IMG/VR virus record: IMGVR_UViG_3300047476_002043
Span: 1 to 64,000 of that record
DNA: 64,000 bases
Direction: 5' to 3' (one strand)
Origin: a virus
A program made the position numbers and the translations under genes. Of this stretch, positions 50,656-59,300 are shown piece by piece. Each line of letters opens with the position of its first letter. Position 1 is the first letter of the stretch. The notes under the pieces are model-generated. The model ran no database searches. It was not told the origin of the DNA and was given only the letters and a program-made list of their open reading frames with translations.

Positions 50656-51153
50656 ATGAATCCAATCCTTACCAGACACGCCGCCCTCAAGAAAAAGATC
50701 AAGCCTTCTTACGTGAGTCTTTTTCTGACCAATCAAAAAGTTACCCAACCAGAAATCGATACCACCATCAGTCTTCTCGAACATCAAGGTGGGTACGATG
50801 CGCTTGTTGAGCTCGCGCTACATGGACCTATCCCTTACGACGATGGTGTCATCAGCCGCCTGTTCAAAATCCCACTAACTAATCTGACAACAACTACTGT
50901 TGTTAAATCTTCGTCCTCAAAAAAGCTAGTCCTTGCTGAAGGGATAAGCGAACTAGGACTTAAACTTCTTGCCGCACACTACGGCTTCCAGGCTTCAAGG
51001 GGTAATCAGTACCTCAAAGATACACTAGACTACATATTCTGCCTTGATGCCATCAAGCAAGATGAAGAAGCTGGTGATGGCTGCGTCAGATGCGGGGGAC
51101 CTAGTGATGTATGTAAGTTCTGTGGAAAACTCCAGAAGGTAGCACATGCTTAA
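50656..51153 (+). CDS. Unknown protein with C-terminal zinc ribbon
   Basis: 165 residues behind AAAAGGAACAGTCAA. The first 140 residues are helical and Leu-rich (ELGLKLLAAHYGFQASRGNQ). The end has CVRCGG ... CKFCGK (residues about 143-157), a four-cysteine zinc ribbon. It overlaps the deformylase start by 8 nt, so the two are translationally coupled. Confidence 0.75.
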   Translation: MNPILTRHAALKKKIKPSYVSLFLTNQKVTQPEIDTTISLLEHQGGYDALVELALHGPIPYDDGVISRLFKIPLTNLTTTTVVKSSSSKKLVLAEGISELGLKLLAAHYGFQASRGNQYLKDTLDYIFCLDAIKQDEEAGDGCVRCGGPSDVCKFCGKLQKVAHA

Positions 51154-51592
51154 GACTATCGATAATGATACAGAAGGATGCCTGCGGAAGGTATCTCAAC
51201 CCATCGTCTTCGATGATACATCAGCTGAGTTCCTTGAACGTCTTGTCAAGGTTATGATGAAGACGGTTATTGATTCTGGAGGCATCGGCTTAGCCGCTCC
51301 ACAGGTTGGTATCTCCAAACGCGTTATCATCATCAAGCGAAGAGCACACAGCGACTTCTTGGTTATGATCAATCCCAGCATAATCAGACGAGTAGGCAAA
51401 TTGGTAGCCTGCGAAGAAGGCTGTCTCAGCGTTCCCGGAAAAGCTGTGCTCAAAAAGAGACATGCATCTGTCCTGGTTGCCTATCAAACTGTTGATGGCA
51501 AACATCTGACTAAAACCTTCGATAACGTTGACGCCCGATGCGTTCAACACGAGATCGACCACTTAGATGGCGTTCTCATATCGGATGAGTAA
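51146..51592 (+). CDS. def: Peptide deformylase
   Basis: 148 residues with all three deformylase motifs: GIGLAAPQVG (46-55), EGCLSVPG (91-98, metal-binding Cys) and HEIDHLDG (135-142, two metal-binding His and the catalytic Glu). It removes the N-formyl group from new proteins and is shorter than the E. coli enzyme, with an abbreviated C-terminus, as in known phage deformylases. Such genes may keep host or phage proteins processed late in infection. Coupled to the upstream zinc-ribbon gene. Confidence 0.95.
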   Translation: MLKTIDNDTEGCLRKVSQPIVFDDTSAEFLERLVKVMMKTVIDSGGIGLAAPQVGISKRVIIIKRRAHSDFLVMINPSIIRRVGKLVACEEGCLSVPGKAVLKKRHASVLVAYQTVDGKHLTKTFDNVDARCVQHEIDHLDGVLISDE

Positions 51593-51619
51593 AAACAAAA
51601 AAAACAAACACGAGGATTT

Positions 51620-52804
51620 ATGGAACAAGAAATTCACACAACTAGCGCCGACCTCACCATCAAAATTGATTTCATCAACACCATGATGGAAGTTTCGGGG
51701 AAATTCAAAGGCAATGAGAAACTTGCGCACCACGCAGCCAAGATCTTACGTAAGGTCATCTTTGCACACAAAGAAAGAAGCCTCAGTGAGAATGAAGGGT
51801 TTATCACTACAACCATCGAATACCTCACCGGTAAGATCGGCAACAATAGAGTTACTCACTACGCCTTCTCAAATGGAGTTTGTGAGCGCTTTGGTATCAC
51901 CCCATCCGACACTCCTGAAGTTGTCAAACGCGCGGAAGGTTCTGAACGCAAAGAACTTATCATCACACTCAGAGAGCGAGAGCTGAGCTTTGTTTCCTTC
52001 ACTAAAGACTGTCTGAAACTGGCCGAATTGGCAGCAGATCTCTGGCTAGATTTTGTCTACCTAAACTCTAATAGTAATTTCAACCCTCGCAAAGACTCCA
52101 ACCAGCATAAGCTCAACTTCGAGTCTCAGTTGCAGGCCTTTACCAACGTAGATGGTAGGACTCTGACAACCCATCTCGTACACAAGGCCGCCGGTAGATT
52201 AGGTCTTATTCAGAATGAAAAACTCAATGTCAAAATAGACTTCCGCTCGAAGAGCATGGATATTTCTGGCGAGTTCCATCATGACGAAAAGATGTCTAGA
52301 CTTGCTGCTACCATCCTCAAAATTGTCATGTTTGGTCATAACGATATGAACCAAGAAGAGACCGATGAATTTTACGCAAAAAATATCGAGTACTTCATGC
52401 ATAAGCTGAAAAGTGGGTATAGGGCAACTTATGTCTTCCACCACGCTGCTCTCACAAGATTCAACATCCCCATGACTTCTGAACAATCGATGGATCAAAT
52501 CATTAGTGAGAAATTCAATCCCAACGGTGGTAGACAAGATATCACCATTCGGATCAATGAAGATGGGACTATGGCGTTTGAGAGTTTCATTCGCGACAAC
52601 ATCTATCTTGCCTACATCGGTGCAGCGATTTGGGAAGCCATCGAGATCGATCTTGGAATCTACGATCACGCCTGCAACAAAGAGGCCTACATTTGTGGAC
52701 TTGTTGAAAAGTTTGCAACCGGTAGTCGGGCTACTATCAATCCTAGCTTCGAGCACTACTCCAAAATGACCACCGCAACTCCGAGGATCAAGTGTGCGGA
52801 TTGA
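51620..52804 (+). CDS. Protein with tandem-duplicated domain, unknown
   Basis: 394 residues behind CACGAGGATTT. Two homologous halves of about 170 residues: the first contains LTIKIDFINTMMEVSGKF and HHAAKILRKVIFAH, the second LNVKIDFRSKSMDISGEF and SRLAATILKIVMFGH, followed by similar IEY, H-x-A and RFxI segments. No catalytic motif is visible. Internal duplication suggests a two-lobed binding protein. Function unknown. Confidence 0.75.
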   Translation: MEQEIHTTSADLTIKIDFINTMMEVSGKFKGNEKLAHHAAKILRKVIFAHKERSLSENEGFITTTIEYLTGKIGNNRVTHYAFSNGVCERFGITPSDTPEVVKRAEGSERKELIITLRERELSFVSFTKDCLKLAELAADLWLDFVYLNSNSNFNPRKDSNQHKLNFESQLQAFTNVDGRTLTTHLVHKAAGRLGLIQNEKLNVKIDFRSKSMDISGEFHHDEKMSRLAATILKIVMFGHNDMNQEETDEFYAKNIEYFMHKLKSGYRATYVFHHAALTRFNIPMTSEQSMDQIISEKFNPNGGRQDITIRINEDGTMAFESFIRDNIYLAYIGAAIWEAIEIDLGIYDHACNKEAYICGLVEKFATGSRATINPSFEHYSKMTTATPRIKCAD

Positions 52805-53015
52805 TGTAGGAGAGCTCAGAGTCTTGCTAGCAAGACTCAAGAGTCTAAATTCTGTCTCACTTGATCAGATCGAGTGGGTTGAGAACGATGTTCTAATAGA
52901 AGTTGACAAGAAGGATATCGATGGGTGGAAGTACATTGGTCTTAGTAACCAATACTTCTTCACGGACTTCCTTGAGCCAGAACTTCTCAAACGAGCTAAA
53001 CAGATTAAGTCTTAG
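52794..53015 (+). CDS. Unknown 73-residue protein
   Basis: Starts at a GTG within the end of the duplicated-domain gene, with GAGGA upstream. Mixed, charged; no motif. Its transcript continues into a structured non-coding stretch and a strong terminator. Confidence 0.6.
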   Translation: MRIDVGELRVLLARLKSLNSVSLDQIEWVENDVLIEVDKKDIDGWKYIGLSNQYFFTDFLEPELLKRAKQIKS

Positions 53016-53242
53016 TTTGGTTTACCATAATAAGCGAGAAGAATCTTGCTGATGAGCTAATCCCTTGTCGAGCTGCTTCATAAGATGCAGAATCAAATAG
53101 GGCAACCTAGTACTAGAAGTAGTGCGAAGTCTATCCGACTCAAGATGAGCTGGATAGTGACATCAGATACATTGCTGGTAACCAGGATATCGTCCTTAAG
53201 GACTGATCCTACTTCCTGACTGAGAAAAAACTTAAGTCTGAT
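53016..53242 (+). ncRNA. Structured non-coding stretch before terminator
   Basis: No gene on either strand. It contains several hairpins, for example CTATCC/GGATAG around 53131-53157 with an inner CTC/GAG pair, and GGAT ... GTCCTTAAGGAC ... ATCC around 53184-53209. The decamer AGGGCAACCT also occurs in the tRNA region (49290). Could be a small RNA or a processed 3' end. Confidence 0.4.
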
Positions 53243-53280
53243 AACCACCACCTGCTACCTTGCGGTAGCAGGTGGTGGTT
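53243..53280 (+). terminator. Strong intrinsic terminator
   Basis: A 17-bp perfect stem (53243-53259 with 53264-53280), loop TTGC, then a T tract. It also lies at the end of the leftward operon that stops at 53352. Confidence 0.9.
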
Positions 53281-53351
53281 GTTTTTTTTTTGTTGCTTAA
53301 GCGATATTGTAGGCGCGCGCTCGATGTGAACCCATGAGAGGTTCTCCTTTC

Positions 53352-53672
53352 TTATTTCGTTGAGTTTATAGGTCCTGCATCCTGTAGAGATGTGATATCA
53401 ATGCAAGCGTCACTGTGTGGTGCAGGAGGATTTTTGATATCGCTGGCCCATCTGGTAAAGACGACTTCGATGTTGGTAGGTTTGCCCTTTACTTCATACT
53501 CGAGCTTCTTGATCGATGGTACCTTGTCGGTCTTCTCAGTAAGATTAACGTTGCCGATAGATACCGGATAGATCTCTTTAGGACCTGGACCCATCGCTTT
53601 AATCGCCTCATTGACGAATGCTTTATCAAGTTTCATCCCACGGAAGCGGTTTCTTAATTCTTGGTATTTCAT
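53352..53672 (-). CDS. Unknown 106-residue protein
   Basis: Last gene of the leftward early operon that starts near 58170. Starts behind CGAGGAACCAAA, overlapping the upstream stop. Begins MKYQELR, like a basic protein at 33173. The middle (IYPVSIGNVNL; IEVVFTRWASDI) looks beta-rich. No family. Confidence 0.7.
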   Translation of the reverse strand: MKYQELRNRFRGMKLDKAFVNEAIKAMGPGPKEIYPVSIGNVNLTEKTDKVPSIKKLEYEVKGKPTNIEVVFTRWASDIKNPPAPHSDACIDITSLQDAGPINSTK

Positions 53673-54475
53673 TTTGGTTCCTCGCGTTTCGATTGGTTGA
53701 TGTTGTGAAGTTTGACGATGAGGTCGAAGGTCTCTTCCTCCGTCATTTTGAAATCCAATGTCGCCAATCTTTCATGTTCCTTACGCCTAGTGAGCGCAGG
53801 ACTGTCGAAGAATGGCAAGAGTGACTTATCGCGCACCGAAATTCGAACAGAAATTGAAGGGTTGATGTTGGTAAGCGAGAACGTCCTGCGACATAGAACA
53901 CCAATCTTAAGATCCTTGAAGTAAGGTTTCCAGAATGAAGTTATCTCCATTCGTGGATTAAGAAGGAATGTCACCCTGTCGTCGAATTTAGATCCGATAG
54001 CCCTGGCATATGTGAATGCTGGACCGAGCCACTCAGGAAGAGTAAGTATGGTTTCGATATACTTAACAATCTCAGTTGTGGTATAGCTTACCTTCTTGTC
54101 CGGGCTATCTTCAGGGGCAGAATCTGATTCGTTAAAGTGAACCCACTTCCCGGTACCAAGATTGCACGCAACTATGTGATCGCCGGTGATCGCATATGGA
54201 TAGAGCTTTTTCGCTTCTCTTGGGACAGTATACGAGAAAGCGAAATCCGACACGTAGGTCACCTTAACTACAAGCGCTACATCGAAGGTGGAGGTAAATG
54301 CTACGATGGCGTTAACCGCCAGTTTGTCGGCAATGCGCTTGAACATTTCGTCAAATTCGTTCAGGATGAGTTTCATCTGAGGAGGCACATTCTCCTTTTC
54401 CAAGTCGTAGGATCCGGAAGCGATTCTGTGAGCCTCAATGTAAAACGTCTTGTGAAGTGAGTATCCTTGTTGCAT
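53669..54475 (-). CDS. Unknown 268-residue protein
   Basis: Starts behind AAAGGAACACCAG. Mixed alpha/beta and soluble, with a C-terminal helical segment (EEETFDLIVKLHNINQ). No motif recognised. About 100 nt separate it from the small zinc protein upstream. Confidence 0.75.
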   Translation of the reverse strand: MQQGYSLHKTFYIEAHRIASGSYDLEKENVPPQMKLILNEFDEMFKRIADKLAVNAIVAFTSTFDVALVVKVTYVSDFAFSYTVPREAKKLYPYAITGDHIVACNLGTGKWVHFNESDSAPEDSPDKKVSYTTTEIVKYIETILTLPEWLGPAFTYARAIGSKFDDRVTFLLNPRMEITSFWKPYFKDLKIGVLCRRTFSLTNINPSISVRISVRDKSLLPFFDSPALTRRKEHERLATLDFKMTEEETFDLIVKLHNINQSKREEPK

Positions 54476-54580
54476 CTGGTGTTCCTTTCTCTTTTCGGCT
54501 ACGCGGTAAATGTTGCTCGCCGTTTTGTTTTGATTGATCCATTTTGATTAGGCTAGGACGGATCTTAAACCTAGCATCAA

Positions 54581-54781
54581 TTATTTTTGCCGGTCGTCCT
54601 GCGTGAAGCGCTCATGGCTACATTTATCACAGAGAAGAAGACCAGGTAAACCTTTTAGAGGACCGGTTCGTCCGCATCCATCACAAGATCCCAGACCCTT
54701 TTCCAACTTACGACCTGAGACGTTTATGGGATCAGGGCGGATTCCAACCAAGCTCAGGAATTTTGAGAGTAAGCCGCTCAT
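54581..54781 (-). CDS. Small zinc-ribbon protein
   Basis: 66 residues; C-terminal CDGCGR ... CDKCS gives a four-cysteine ribbon. The start follows CCGAGAACAAACC and overlaps the upstream stop. No known partner. Confidence 0.65.
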   Translation of the reverse strand: MSGLLSKFLSLVGIRPDPINVSGRKLEKGLGSCDGCGRTGPLKGLPGLLLCDKCSHERFTQDDRQK

Positions 54782-55161
54782 GGTTTGTTCTCGGTGTCCA
54801 ATTCTTTCTCATCATGAATATAACTATCCTTCGATGAGAAGACTTCCACGCTAGAGTTTACATGTCCACATGGGGCGGCCATGAGGAGTGCGCGTTCTTC
54901 GCCGCAGTGGATGATAACCTTGTCGAAGTCGCTGTCAGTGGTGATGTTGGTTATCGTCTTACCAACAAGACGTCGCTTCAAATCCTTCAAGTTTTCTTCA
55001 GTGCTCATTTGTGATTTTCCTTTTTCGGTTGAGTGAAGTCTTATCGCGGTATGATGAGCGGATCTCTTTTCCATACCAAGGAAGGCGAGGGATAGAGAAA
55101 CTCCCGCGATCATCCCGCCGATAAGTATTTTTTTACTGAGTCGATCATAGTAGTCTTGCAT
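54778..55161 (-). CDS. Membrane-anchored protein, possible nested start
   Basis: 127 residues with a hydrophobic helix at residues 12-29 (ILIGGMIAGVSLSLAFLG). Within it, the Met at 55011 has AAAGGAAAATCACAA upstream and could start a second, soluble form of about 76 residues (MSTEENLKDLKRRLVGK). Both forms share the C-terminal beta-rich part. The full-length start has only a weak ribosome site, so the short form may be the main product. Confidence 0.55.
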   Translation of the reverse strand: MQDYYDRLSKKILIGGMIAGVSLSLAFLGMEKRSAHHTAIRLHSTEKGKSQMSTEENLKDLKRRLVGKTITNITTDSDFDKVIIHCGEERALLMAAPCGHVNSSVEVFSSKDSYIHDEKELDTENKP

Positions 55162-55725
55162 TTAACTTCTCGCGGATTTCAATTTCTTGTGGGTTGATGG
55201 CTGCGCCCTGACAAGTGCATCGGGCGTAGCCAGTTTCTTGGCAACAAAATCATGAAGACCAGCACTGAACTGATGTAGGTATTTCATTCTTTGTTGCAAG
55301 ATATTTTCAGGACCAGACTTAAGTCCTTCAAGATGCGTGATCAGTTCGTAAATGATCACGTGTTCTCGTGTGGTCAAACACGTGCATTCCGGATCTTTTG
55401 GATTGAACACCAGAGCCGCCGACATGACGAGATGCGGGTAAGTCATAAGCTTAGTCGGTCGCGACTTTTTAAGCATTTCATCTGTCCTCACGAGAACGTT
55501 ACCGGCAAAGGTTCTCTGATTGTCGATCTCGCGATTTAGACGATTGATCCTTGATGCAGCGATGTTGCCGACGTTAGTAAGTACCTTGTTGAGAAGTTCG
55601 TCATCATTGGATTTGAGAAGGAATGCAACTAGTCCTGAGCGGAAAGCCTCCTTCTCAGACTCACGACAAGAATCGTTGAGTGTATTGATAGCATCGAGAA
55701 AATCATTAGCTGTGCGTTGACTCAT
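55162..55725 (-). CDS. Unknown 187-residue helical protein
   Basis: Almost entirely helical, charged, soluble; basic C-terminus (THKKLKSARS). Starts behind GGAGCTTCGAT. No motif. It directly abuts the membrane-anchored gene downstream. Confidence 0.75.
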   Translation of the reverse strand: MSQRTANDFLDAINTLNDSCRESEKEAFRSGLVAFLLKSNDDELLNKVLTNVGNIAASRINRLNREIDNQRTFAGNVLVRTDEMLKKSRPTKLMTYPHLVMSAALVFNPKDPECTCLTTREHVIIYELITHLEGLKSGPENILQQRMKYLHQFSAGLHDFVAKKLATPDALVRAQPSTHKKLKSARS

Positions 55726-55742
55726 ATCGAAGCTCCTTGTTA

Positions 55743-56375
55743 TTACTCTTGTTCGATTGGGTCGTAAACCGTCACGGTCACTTGACGAGGTTTAACGGGT
55801 TTGAGCTCGACGAGATTGGAGCAATTAGCGAAATCTCCATTGCGGCAGGAAGCTTCGTAGAGATTACCTTGAGTATCTTTCAGTATGAACTTAGAGCAGT
55901 CTTCAAGGTCGGAATCGACAGGCAACTCCGTAACTACACAGTCGTAGTTGTACCCAACAAAGGGGATATCAGGATTGAGCGTGATTCCAAAGAAACGCTC
56001 AAATTCGGCTTTGTGAATAAGTACCTGACGCTTGCTAAGATTCGCGAAGCGAAAGTGAACTTCGGTAACATTGCTTAACACTTCACACATTTTTGCAGTG
56101 ATGTGCTTTGCTACGTCGAAGGAAATCTCAGGACATTCGAACCTCAGAGTGAGGTAGAGAGACTCGACTAACGAATCTAAGCACGCGCGCAAATTGACCG
56201 TTGCGGTGAATTGCTCGACTGATCTAGATTCTAGCGTTGCACGGCGCTCGAGCCATCTGATCTTGTAGGCGTCGCAGACACTGGATAAAAGTGCTGCATT
56301 GCTGTTTCTGCGACTAACGTCGAGAGTGAATGTGAATGTCTTATCACCTTCGACCAAATTGAATTCTTGCTTCAT
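55743..56375 (-). CDS. Unknown 210-residue protein
   Basis: Starts behind GGAGGTGCTCG and overlaps the upstream stop by 4 nt. Beta-rich with several cysteines; no obvious zinc spacing. No family recognised. Part of the eight- to nine-gene early operon. Confidence 0.75.
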   Translation of the reverse strand: MKQEFNLVEGDKTFTFTLDVSRRNSNAALLSSVCDAYKIRWLERRATLESRSVEQFTATVNLRACLDSLVESLYLTLRFECPEISFDVAKHITAKMCEVLSNVTEVHFRFANLSKRQVLIHKAEFERFFGITLNPDIPFVGYNYDCVVTELPVDSDLEDCSKFILKDTQGNLYEASCRNGDFANCSNLVELKPVKPRQVTVTVYDPIEQE

Positions 56376-57031
56376 CGAGCACCTCCGGGTTTGTTGGTTT
56401 CTTCTGGTGAGGTCTGTACGAATTCGTACGTCACTCGTCTTACGTAGCGATAGAATCTAATGATGCCGTGATCTGAGTCCAACCCACAAGTTGTTCCTTC
56501 TGTCTTTAGGTAGACGTCGTTGAATGTATCGTAAGGAAGGTACACTTCCCCGTCAGAGAACGTTGCGTTGCCGTTCATGATCAGATCGCGGACATTCTTA
56601 GTCCCTTCATCCGTTCTTCCTGGGAACAGGAGGTGGAGATGGTCTTCATGAATCGGTATGAAGCTACCATGGAACATGTTGAACATCAGTCTGCCGCCAG
56701 AGGCTTTGTTTAGAAACATATCCGTTGAAGTACCAATCTGTCGCAGCTCAGCTAGCAAGTTTGGACTAAATATGTGGTTATCGACCAGTAAGCGGAACAG
56801 CTGAGCCGAAGCGGTCCTCCTGATTTGAGTTGACTCATAACCAGCTATCATTAGATCCTTACACTTGTGCAAGGTGATGTTCAGATCATCTATGTATCTA
56901 ACGATAGTTGGATTCGGGATATGGTTCCGAGTATTGACAAGCCTGAGGAACTGATTGCTCCCATCGTCTGCTTGAAGATTGAGCTCTAGCACATCGATGT
57001 CTGCATCGATTTCTCCTAAGAAAATTTGCAT
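56372..57031 (-). CDS. Unknown 219-residue protein
   Basis: Starts behind GGAGATAACTC. Mixed alpha/beta, soluble, with a Pro/Gly-rich last ten residues. No motif. Coupled to the next gene by a 4-nt overlap. Confidence 0.75.
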   Translation of the reverse strand: MQIFLGEIDADIDVLELNLQADDGSNQFLRLVNTRNHIPNPTIVRYIDDLNITLHKCKDLMIAGYESTQIRRTASAQLFRLLVDNHIFSPNLLAELRQIGTSTDMFLNKASGGRLMFNMFHGSFIPIHEDHLHLLFPGRTDEGTKNVRDLIMNGNATFSDGEVYLPYDTFNDVYLKTEGTTCGLDSDHGIIRFYRYVRRVTYEFVQTSPEETNKPGGAR

Positions 57032-57057
57032 GAGTTATCTCCATTTTTTGATTGACA

Positions 57058-57669
57058 TCAATCCGTGATGATAACGGAAGTGAGGATGAGCGATGAATCG
57101 TTGTAGAAGATGAACGGAGAGATTACGCTGTTATGATCCGTGCTGTACTCATGATCTTTCATTGTTTCTAGATTACAGACCGAGCCAACAGGGAAAGATC
57201 CACGAAGGATCGCAACATTACCGATTTCTTTCTTGATCATATCAGCATGCCGATCGATCTCAATCAAGAATGCTGGATCACAATGTAGAATACCGAGCAA
57301 GTAAAATTGACGATTTGGGATATTAATTTCCATCCTCGCCTTCGCTTGCTCAATGAGCTTGTCGACATGGCTTAAAAGCTCCTGCTTGAATGATTTAAAC
57401 ATGTTAGACTCCTCCGGCTCGGCAACTGCCATATTCGCAATGAGAAGTTTGATGTCATCCGAAGGAACGGGGTTTAGGAATTTAATGTCCATCACGCGAA
57501 TCGTTTGTGGGCTACTTAGGTCGCAACAGGAGAATTCGATTCTCCCATTATTGATAATAATCGATCGTTCGCGATCCAAGAATCTGTTCAGTTTGACGTC
57601 GTTAAAGTTTAGCCACTCTTGAAGGACTTTCTTTCCTGCGTCATTGAGGATTGAATTTAACTTAGGCAT
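57058..57669 (-). CDS. Unknown 203-residue protein
   Basis: Starts at the Met at 57669, 7 nt after AGGAGG; an in-frame Met six bases earlier is too close to that site. N-terminus helical (SILNDAGKKVLQEWLNFNDV), then beta-rich. No family. Confidence 0.75.
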   Translation of the reverse strand: MPKLNSILNDAGKKVLQEWLNFNDVKLNRFLDRERSIIINNGRIEFSCCDLSSPQTIRVMDIKFLNPVPSDDIKLLIANMAVAEPEESNMFKSFKQELLSHVDKLIEQAKARMEINIPNRQFYLLGILHCDPAFLIEIDRHADMIKKEIGNVAILRGSFPVGSVCNLETMKDHEYSTDHNSVISPFIFYNDSSLILTSVIITD

Positions 57670-57671
57670 GA

Positions 57672-58133
57672 TCATTCCTCCTCATTTTCTTCAAGTGAAT
57701 CTTCCTCGACCGGTTCACCGATAGCAATCGTCGTCTTGGTGTCGATGAAGACCGCCGGTGTAATTGTCACACAACAGAAGGTTCCGTTGGTTTCAGCGAA
57801 GACGCTAAAATTGTCTTGCCAATTCTCTTCAGTGCTATCCTTCTCGATGCCGATAGAAAGAGTAACGATCTCTCCAGAATCGCCAGATAGAAGGAAATCC
57901 CACGTGAGATTTCTCTCTCCTCCAGAAATCGCCGAAGAATCGATCTCGTCGAAATTGAAGATCTCGCAACTAGCGACAACACCATGATCATCGGCGTTGA
58001 CTCGGAAGTCGTAAATATCAAGTTCGATAGGAAGAAGATGAGATACATCTTCAGTCATGGTAAAGACAAATTTGGCAACGAAATTGAAACCTTTGAATTC
58101 GAACGGAGCAGACGTAACTGAGATTTTCTTCAT
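57672..58133 (-). CDS. Unknown 153-residue acidic protein
   Basis: First gene of the operon, from the ATG behind AAGGAAATCATC. Beta-rich core and an extremely acidic C-terminus (EDSLEENEEE). No motif. Early expression inferred from the promoter 37 nt upstream. Confidence 0.75.
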   Translation of the reverse strand: MKKISVTSAPFEFKGFNFVAKFVFTMTEDVSHLLPIELDIYDFRVNADDHGVVASCEIFNFDEIDSSAISGGERNLTWDFLLSGDSGEIVTLSIGIEKDSTEENWQDNFSVFAETNGTFCCVTITPAVFIDTKTTIAIGEPVEEDSLEENEEE

Positions 58134-58169
58134 GATGATTTCCTTGGTTGGTTTTGCGAGGGCAATAAA

Positions 58170-58177
58170 GTAATATA
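58170..58177 (-). promoter_or_regulatory. Early-type promoter, TATATTAC
   Basis: Minus strand reads GAGTATATATTACTTT, 37 nt before the start at 58133. It heads the operon to 53352. Confidence 0.75.
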
Positions 58178-58259
58178 TACTCATTATGATCATGAGTTGA
58201 TTCTAAGAAATAAGTCCACCAACTCCATATTAAAACATTCAACCGCTCAGGAGAATAAC

Positions 58260-58778
58260 ATGAGTAAAAGAGTCACGTTAGCTAAATCAAACGATAACAA
58301 GAACCTTCTCCTTGAAGATAACATCATCATTAGTCAAAAAGACACGATGATCAACTTGCATCTTCTAGTGAATCCGGATAGTGCTTTTGATAAGGACAAG
58401 CCAAAGATCTGCATAAAGAACACGAGGCCGCGTGGGGTTATTGTGGCTTTTGATGTTATTAGAGGTGAGGAAAAAGAGAAAGAGGAGCTACGATTGGCGA
58501 TCGAGTTGAAGGAGTATGAGGTTATGCTTCTTCCGGCAAACTGCTCCACTTATAAGTGTGCCACTTATACACTTGGTCCTAACGCAAGCATTGTTACGGC
58601 CTTTGGGTTCATTAAGATCACGGGTATCTTTACTCTGTTGCTCGATGAGAATTCTGGCATACTCACTGTCAAGATTGACGACAATGCGTGGATTGGCGGT
58701 AACTTACTTGGCGAACCGGTTAAGCGCGGGAAGATAAAGACGTTAGGCTTCATCTTTGATCTTTGGTACGAAGACTAA
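58260..58778 (+). CDS. Unknown 172-residue protein
   Basis: The ATG follows CAGGAGAATAAC; the frame is open upstream without a ribosome site. Beta-rich throughout. The first 50 residues resemble those of the 320-residue protein at 49596 (DNII, HLL, KIC). It is the only rightward gene in this part and is divergent from the early operon. Function unknown. Confidence 0.7.
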   Translation: MSKRVTLAKSNDNKNLLLEDNIIISQKDTMINLHLLVNPDSAFDKDKPKICIKNTRPRGVIVAFDVIRGEEKEKEELRLAIELKEYEVMLLPANCSTYKCATYTLGPNASIVTAFGFIKITGIFTLLLDENSGILTVKIDDNAWIGGNLLGEPVKRGKIKTLGFIFDLWYED

Positions 58779-58799
58779 AAAAAGATTTGAGCAAAGAAC

Positions 58800-58831
58800 C
58801 CCAAGTAGACGGCGTACGCCGTCTACTTGGG
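58800..58831. terminator. Bidirectional hairpin terminator
   Basis: A 14-bp perfect stem (58800-58813 with 58818-58831), loop GTAC, between convergent genes with A/T-rich flanks. Confidence 0.8.
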
Positions 58832-58835
58832 ATAT

Positions 58836-59285
58836 TCATGTGAATCGACAGAAATGAGAATCGAAATCCTTGACATCATCTAGTTCTTTTGTGTCAAGAA
58901 CATCGATGCGTCCATAATGAGGAAGCTCAGTGTACATTTCATTGTAACACTGTGCACAGATATCGACGTATTCCACGAACGGTATCTGAAGATCCTCACC
59001 GCATCTATCACATCTACCGTGACTCATGTAGGAATCCCAAGATCCTTCATCAGGGTTAAGAACAGAAGGGCGATCATTGATGGAGAACACTTGTTCGCAG
59101 CCATCAGGTGCCTCTATCTCATTCTGATACAGGACAGATTCGCTGCGTATTCTTTCTATCGCAGGGTAGAACACCCGTAAGATTTCATCTATCCTTTCGG
59201 ATACCGAAGTCGTACTTAGGAGGCGTGCGTGCGCCGGAAGCCCTAAGGTGTTATTCTGAGATAGATCGATAGGGTTGTGTTCCAT
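58836..59285 (-). CDS. Zinc-ribbon protein, unknown
   Basis: 149 residues. Around residues 91-115 CDRCGE ... CAQC forms a zinc ribbon. The rest is acidic and mixed. Starts behind GAGGTCGAT. Last gene of a five-gene early operon. Confidence 0.7.
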   Translation of the reverse strand: MEHNPIDLSQNNTLGLPAHARLLSTTSVSERIDEILRVFYPAIERIRSESVLYQNEIEAPDGCEQVFSINDRPSVLNPDEGSWDSYMSHGRCDRCGEDLQIPFVEYVDICAQCYNEMYTELPHYGRIDVLDTKELDDVKDFDSHFCRFT

Positions 59286-59300
59286 ATCGACCTCACTTGA

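Noticed and set aside
53045-53090. CTGATGAG resembling the hammerhead ribozyme core
   Set aside because: No GAAA core follows a stem II of proper length, and no matching stem III or cleavage triplet is placed correctly.
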